Source: Lacrimispora celerecrescens (GTDB lineage: Bacteria; Bacillota; Clostridia; Lachnospirales; Lachnospiraceae). From it: DNA of 64,000 bases. Shown here piece after piece: positions 60,279 to 64,000 of the stretch. How positions within the stretch are numbered: the stretch's first letter is position 1; each line of letters opens with the position of its first letter. A program made the translations under genes and the position numbers. The DNA lies in contig NZ_JPME01000012.1 of the NCBI RefSeq assembly GCF_000732605.1, positions 1-64,000 of the forward strand, given 5' to 3'. Under the pieces are notes generated by a model. That model saw only the letters and a program-made list of their open reading frames with translations. It was not told where the DNA came from and searched no databases.

Positions 60279-61058
60279 ATGAGAAGAAAGACAGGATATA
60301 CGGCTGCCGTCCTTGGACTGGCACTGACAGTTACCATAGCAGCAGGCGGCTGCGGGAAAAAGGATTACAAATATTCTTTCCGGACCGCTGGAATTGAGGC
60401 TCTTAAGCAGGGCAATTATGACAATGCCGTGGAAGCCTTTGATCAGGCCATCAAATTATCCAAAGGATTAGTAGGTAAGTTTGATGTGGATGTGTTAAAG
60501 TACCGGGCAGAAGCTGAATACCTTGCAGGGGACTATTCTTCCGCTGCAGATACTTATGGGATCCTTATAAAGGTGGATGAAGAGCGGCCGGAATATTTAA
60601 ATTTACGTTCTGTTTCAAGAGCTGGGGCCGGAGATTTAAACGGTGCCATAGAGGATTACAAGCGAAGCGCTGAGCTGGATAAAGAAAAGAAGGCACCGGG
60701 CAGGATGAAAGCCCTGCTGGCCGCAGGAGCAGCCATGGAAAAGGATGGAGCGGCTTCTGATGCCATGAGTCTCTATGAGGAAGCCTTAAGTGACGGGGAA
60801 GAAAGCGCACAGCTTTATAACCGGATGGGCTTATGTAAGATGGCCGTGGAAGACTGGGATGGAGCGGCCGAATATTTTAAGAAGGGCCTTTTAACAACCG
60901 ACAGTTCAGAGGTTCCGGAACTTTTGTTTAATCAGGCTGTTGCTGAGGAACGTAAAGGGGAATTTAAAACAGCCCTGGATTTAATGCAGCAGTATGTCTC
61001 CGTACACGGCTCTGATGAGGAAGCGGAACGGGAGATCACATTTTTAAAGACAAGATAG
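60279..61058 (+). CDS. Lipoprotein with tetratricopeptide repeats
   Basis: The 259-residue protein starts at ATG 60279 (GGAG eight bases before), with a lipoprotein signal ending AAGGC. Several TPR motifs follow (GIEALKQGNYDNAVEAFDQAI, DYSSAADTYGIL, ALSDGEESAQLYNRMGLCKM, DWDGAAEYFKKGLL). It probably scaffolds other proteins at the membrane's outer face. The gene sits between dut and hflX. Confidence 0.8.
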   Translation: MRRKTGYTAAVLGLALTVTIAAGGCGKKDYKYSFRTAGIEALKQGNYDNAVEAFDQAIKLSKGLVGKFDVDVLKYRAEAEYLAGDYSSAADTYGILIKVDEERPEYLNLRSVSRAGAGDLNGAIEDYKRSAELDKEKKAPGRMKALLAAGAAMEKDGAASDAMSLYEEALSDGEESAQLYNRMGLCKMAVEDWDGAAEYFKKGLLTTDSSEVPELLFNQAVAEERKGEFKTALDLMQQYVSVHGSDEEAEREITFLKTR

Positions 61059-61071
61059 GTTGGAGCAATTG

Positions 61072-62343
61072 ATGGCAGAGCTGATTGAGTTAAAGGAAAT
61101 AGAAGAACGGGTAATTCTGGTGGCAGTCAGTACCGAGGATGAGAAAGATACACGGGCATCCTTAGACGAGCTGGAAGAACTGGTAAAAACGGCAGGAGCC
61201 GTTACTGTGGATAAAATAATCCAGAACCGGGAGCGGATCCATCCGGGGACTTATCTGGGAAAAGGAAAGATTGAAGAAATAAAGGACCGTATCTGGGAGC
61301 TTGATGCAACCGGTATTGTCTGCGATGATGAACTGTCACCGGCCCAGCTGCGTAATTTGGAAGAAGCCCTGGATACAAAGATTATGGACCGGACTATGGT
61401 GATCCTGGATATTTTTGCGTCCAGAGCCACCACCAGGGAAGGAAAAATCCAGGTGGAACTGGCTCAGCTAAAGTATCGGTCGGCCCGTCTGGTAGGGCTT
61501 AGAAGCTCCCTGTCCCGTCTGGGAGGAGGAATCGGTACCCGCGGACCCGGAGAGAAAAAGCTGGAGATGGACCGTCGTCTGATCCATGACAGGATCGGAA
61601 TGTTAAAGGCCGATTTAGAGGATGTGAAGCGTCACAGAGAAGTTGTCAGGCAGCAGAGGGATAAAAACCATGTTCCCACCGCCGCCATTGTAGGCTATAC
61701 CAATGCTGGGAAATCCACTCTGTTAAACAGGCTTACAGATGCCGGGATACTGGCTGAGGATAAACTATTTGCTACCTTAGATCCAACCACCAGGAATTTA
61801 AGCCTTCCAGGCGGTCAGCAGATCCTTTTAACGGATACGGTAGGATTTATCAGAAAGCTTCCCCATCATTTGATTGAAGCTTTTAAGAGTACCTTGGAGG
61901 AAGCCAAGTACAGCGATATCATCCTTCATGTGGTGGACTGCTCCAATCCTCAGATGGATATGCAGATGTATGTTGTATATGAGACGTTAAGGGAGCTTGG
62001 GGTTTGCGATAAAGTGATGGTTACGGTGTTCAATAAGATCGATGCGGCAGAAAGCGACGTGATCCTAAGGGATGTTTCTTCCGACCATCAGGTGAGGATC
62101 TCTGCAAAAACCGGAGAAGGCCTTGATGAACTTTCAAATCTTTTAGAAACCATTCTTAGAAACCAGAAGGTATATTTAGAAAAGGTTTATTCCTATAAGG
62201 AAGCAGGGAAAATCCAGCTGATCCGCAAATACGGACAGCTGCTAAAGGAAGAGTATCAGGAAGACGGAATTTTGGTGAACGCCTATGTTCCATCGGAGCT
62301 GTTTGCCTCTCTGGCAGACAATGCCGATGCTTTTAATGAATAA
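61072..62343 (+). CDS. hflX: GTPase HflX
   Basis: The 423-residue protein has the HflX N-terminal domain, the glycine-rich GGGIGTRGPGEKKLEMDRR segment, and a G domain with GYTNAGKST (P-loop), DTVGFIRKLPH and NKID. HflX rescues or splits stalled ribosomes. ATG at 61072 follows TTGGAG; TTG at 61060 would overlap that site. It ends the scpA-to-hflX cluster. Confidence 0.95.
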   Translation: MAELIELKEIEERVILVAVSTEDEKDTRASLDELEELVKTAGAVTVDKIIQNRERIHPGTYLGKGKIEEIKDRIWELDATGIVCDDELSPAQLRNLEEALDTKIMDRTMVILDIFASRATTREGKIQVELAQLKYRSARLVGLRSSLSRLGGGIGTRGPGEKKLEMDRRLIHDRIGMLKADLEDVKRHREVVRQQRDKNHVPTAAIVGYTNAGKSTLLNRLTDAGILAEDKLFATLDPTTRNLSLPGGQQILLTDTVGFIRKLPHHLIEAFKSTLEEAKYSDIILHVVDCSNPQMDMQMYVVYETLRELGVCDKVMVTVFNKIDAAESDVILRDVSSDHQVRISAKTGEGLDELSNLLETILRNQKVYLEKVYSYKEAGKIQLIRKYGQLLKEEYQEDGILVNAYVPSELFASLADNADAFNE

Positions 62344-62345
62344 AA

Positions 62346-62397
62346 AACACAATATGTGGATTGGTGTTAAAAAACTAATCCACATATTGTGTTTTTT
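62346..62397 (+). terminator. Intrinsic terminator after hflX
   Basis: AACACAATATGTGGATT at 62346-62362 and AATCCACATATTGTGTT at 62377-62393 form a perfect 17-bp stem, followed by T. Its 3' arm supplies the -35 box of the next promoter. Confidence 0.9.
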
Positions 62398-62415
62398 CTT
62401 TTCTTCTGGTATAAT
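62387..62415 (+). promoter_or_regulatory. Probable nrdD promoter
   Basis: TTGTGT at 62387-62392 and TATAAT at 62410-62415 are 17 bases apart. The -35 box lies inside the hflX terminator stem. A leader of about 145 bases follows before nrdD. I looked for paired NrdR boxes and saw none. Confidence 0.5.
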
Positions 62416-62563
62416 ATTACTTATCGGAAGTCGCTTTGGGATTACTGATAAAAGGCGGTTTTTTTATTGCCGTCCATTCGATTATGAAACCTTGTTTTCA
62501 TAATGTACTAAATGATAAAAATAGGAACATAAGGGGTTTTGCAGAGGAAAGGAGTTTAGTTTT

Positions 62564-64000
62564 ATGATCCAGGTGGTAAAGAGAGATGGGGAAAGTGCTG
62601 AATTCAGTCTGAATAAAATCACGGAAGCGATTAAAAAAGCATTTAAAGCCACTCAGAAAGAGTATAACAATGAAATACTGGAACTGCTGTCTCTTCGGGT
62701 GACCGCTGATTTTCAGGGAAAGATGTCAGGCGGCCAGATTGCAGTGGAACAGATTCAAGACAGTGTGGAACATGTTCTTGAGCAGGCGGGATATACCGAT
62801 GTGGCGAAGGCTTATATTTTATACAGGAAACAGAGAGAAAAGATAAGGAATATGAAGGATACCATTCTGGATTACAAGGCTGTGGTAAACAGCTACGTAA
62901 AGGTAGAGGATTGGCGTGTCAAGGAAAATTCCACTGTTACCTATTCCGTTGGAGGGCTGATATTAAGCAACTCCGGTGCGGTTACGGCGAATTACTGGCT
63001 GTCTGAAATTTATGACCAGGAGATCGCTAATGCGCACAGGAATGCGGATGTCCATATTCATGATTTATCCATGCTCACCGGGTACTGCGCCGGCTGGTCG
63101 TTAAAGCAGCTTCTTCTTGAAGGACTTGGCGGAATACCGGGAAAGATTACTTCCTCCCCTGCAAAGCATTTATCCGTACTTTGCAACCAAATGGTCAATT
63201 TCCTGGGAATCATGCAGAATGAATGGGCAGGAGCCCAGGCATTTTCTTCCTTTGATACATATCTGGCACCTTTTGTAAAGGCGGATCATTTATGCTACCG
63301 GGAAGTGAAGAAATGCATTGAATCCTTTATCTATGGCGTGAATACGCCAAGCCGCTGGGGTACTCAGGCTCCCTTCTCCAATATTACTCTGGACTGGACC
63401 GTTCCTGCTGATATGGCAGAGCTTAACGCGATCATTGGCGGAGAAGAAGCGGACTTTAAGTATAAAGACTGTAAGGCTGAGATGGATATGATCAATAAGG
63501 CCTTTATTGAAACCATGATAGAGGGAGATGCCAATGGGCGAGGCTTCCAGTATCCCATCCCTACTTACTCCATTACCAGGGATTTTGACTGGTCCAATAC
63601 CGAGAATAACCGTCTGCTGTTTGAGATGACCTCCAAATACGGAACCCCTTACTTTTCAAATTATATTAACAGCGATATGGAACCTAGCGATGTCAGGAGT
63701 ATGTGCTGCCGTCTGCGCCTGGATTTAAGAGAGCTTAGAAGAAAAACCGGCGGATTCTTTGGTTCCGGCGAAAGCACCGGTTCTGTGGGCGTTGTAACCA
63801 TCAACATGCCAAGAATTGCTTATCTTTCCCAGAATGAAGCTGATTTTTACAAACGCCTGGATCATATGATGGATCTTTCTGCCCGGTCATTAAAAACCAA
63901 GCGGGAAGTCATAACAAAACTTTTGAATCAGGGACTCTATCCTTATACGAAACGTTATCTGGGCAGTTTTGAAAATCATTTCTCCACCATTGGCCTGATC
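62564..64000 (+). CDS. nrdD: Anaerobic ribonucleoside-triphosphate reductase (partial, 3' end outside)
   Basis: About 479 residues are visible. There is an N-terminal ATP-cone (MIQVVKRDGESAEFSLNKITEAIKKAF), then class III reductase sequence (HRNADVHIHDLSMLTGYCAGWSLKQLL, TPSRWGTQAPFSNITLDW, GRGFQYPIPTYSITRDFDW, CCRLRLDL, GSVGVVTINMPRIAY). The C-terminal zinc site and glycyl radical motif are beyond the window. AAAGGAG precedes the start. The enzyme makes deoxynucleotides without oxygen, needing NrdG. Confidence 0.96.
   Translation, partial: MIQVVKRDGESAEFSLNKITEAIKKAFKATQKEYNNEILELLSLRVTADFQGKMSGGQIAVEQIQDSVEHVLEQAGYTDVAKAYILYRKQREKIRNMKDTILDYKAVVNSYVKVEDWRVKENSTVTYSVGGLILSNSGAVTANYWLSEIYDQEIANAHRNADVHIHDLSMLTGYCAGWSLKQLLLEGLGGIPGKITSSPAKHLSVLCNQMVNFLGIMQNEWAGAQAFSSFDTYLAPFVKADHLCYREVKKCIESFIYGVNTPSRWGTQAPFSNITLDWTVPADMAELNAIIGGEEADFKYKDCKAEMDMINKAFIETMIEGDANGRGFQYPIPTYSITRDFDWSNTENNRLLFEMTSKYGTPYFSNYINSDMEPSDVRSMCCRLRLDLRELRRKTGGFFGSGESTGSVGVVTINMPRIAYLSQNEADFYKRLDHMMDLSARSLKTKREVITKLLNQGLYPYTKRYLGSFENHFSTIGLI

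Overview
The window looks like chromosome of a strictly anaerobic, spore-forming Lachnospiraceae-type clostridium (Lacrimispora / Clostridium saccharolyticum-like). This is inferred from the gene families: DUF4317 protein, PdaA, desulfoferrodoxin, class III ribonucleotide reductase, YesM/AraC-type two-component pairs, collagen-like GPT repeats, strong AGGAGG ribosome sites and moderate GC. No rRNA, tRNA or CRISPR array was seen.

Layout. (1) 1-6.8 kb is AT-rich, accessory and partly decayed. It has a collagen-like protein cut by the window edge, a frameshifted lipoprotein relic, an internally deleted IS110 transposase, a TIGR04076 relic with several stops, and several small intact genes. (2) 6.8-11.7 kb holds a GGDEF/HD-GYP cyclic-di-GMP protein and a chemoreceptor. 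(3) 11.7-15.0 kb is an ABC importer whose binding protein resembles the cysteine-binding CjaA. It is preceded by a promoter, a 35-residue Cys-rich leader peptide and an intrinsic terminator. (4) 15.1-19.4 kb is a TetR regulator with tandem operators and a paired ABC exporter. (5) 21-32 kb is an AfuABC-like importer with a sugar phosphomutase and a HAD phosphatase, then a binding protein / YesM kinase / AraC response regulator set arranged like HptARS. It is read as hexose-phosphate sensing and uptake. (6) 32-39.3 kb has desulfoferrodoxin, DUF4317, an acyltransferase, an AlwI/PleI-type restriction enzyme without a visible methylase, a Crp/Fnr regulator and a SulP permease. (7) 39.4-48.5 kb is the most interesting part: a second promoter / Cys-rich leader / terminator cassette, a YezD-like small protein, another terminator, then NifB-like, NifX-like, NifH, NifD-like, NifK-like and a Cys-rich NifX-like protein, followed by a TcyJ-M-N-like sulfur amino acid ABC importer. 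(8) 48.5-64 kb is mostly housekeeping: PdaA, carbamate kinase, CPBP protease, glycosyltransferase, PAP2, NUDIX, DacA-like carboxypeptidase, scpA-scpB-dut-TPR-hflX and nrdD (cut by the right edge).

Main conclusion. The two leader peptides share a Met-(Asn/Asp)-Cys4-(Arg/Lys) core and a downstream Thr-x-Tyr block, and each sits between a consensus promoter and an intrinsic terminator. One controls a cysteine-type importer, the other the nitrogenase-like operon. This suggests both are controlled by cysteine-dependent transcription attenuation, and that the nitrogenase-like enzyme works in sulfur acquisition (for example C-S bond reduction, as in methylthio-alkane reductase) rather than nitrogen fixation. 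In support, NifE and NifN are absent, the catalytic-pocket residues of NifD are changed while the cluster cysteines are kept, and the operon carries its own sulfur amino acid-type transporter.
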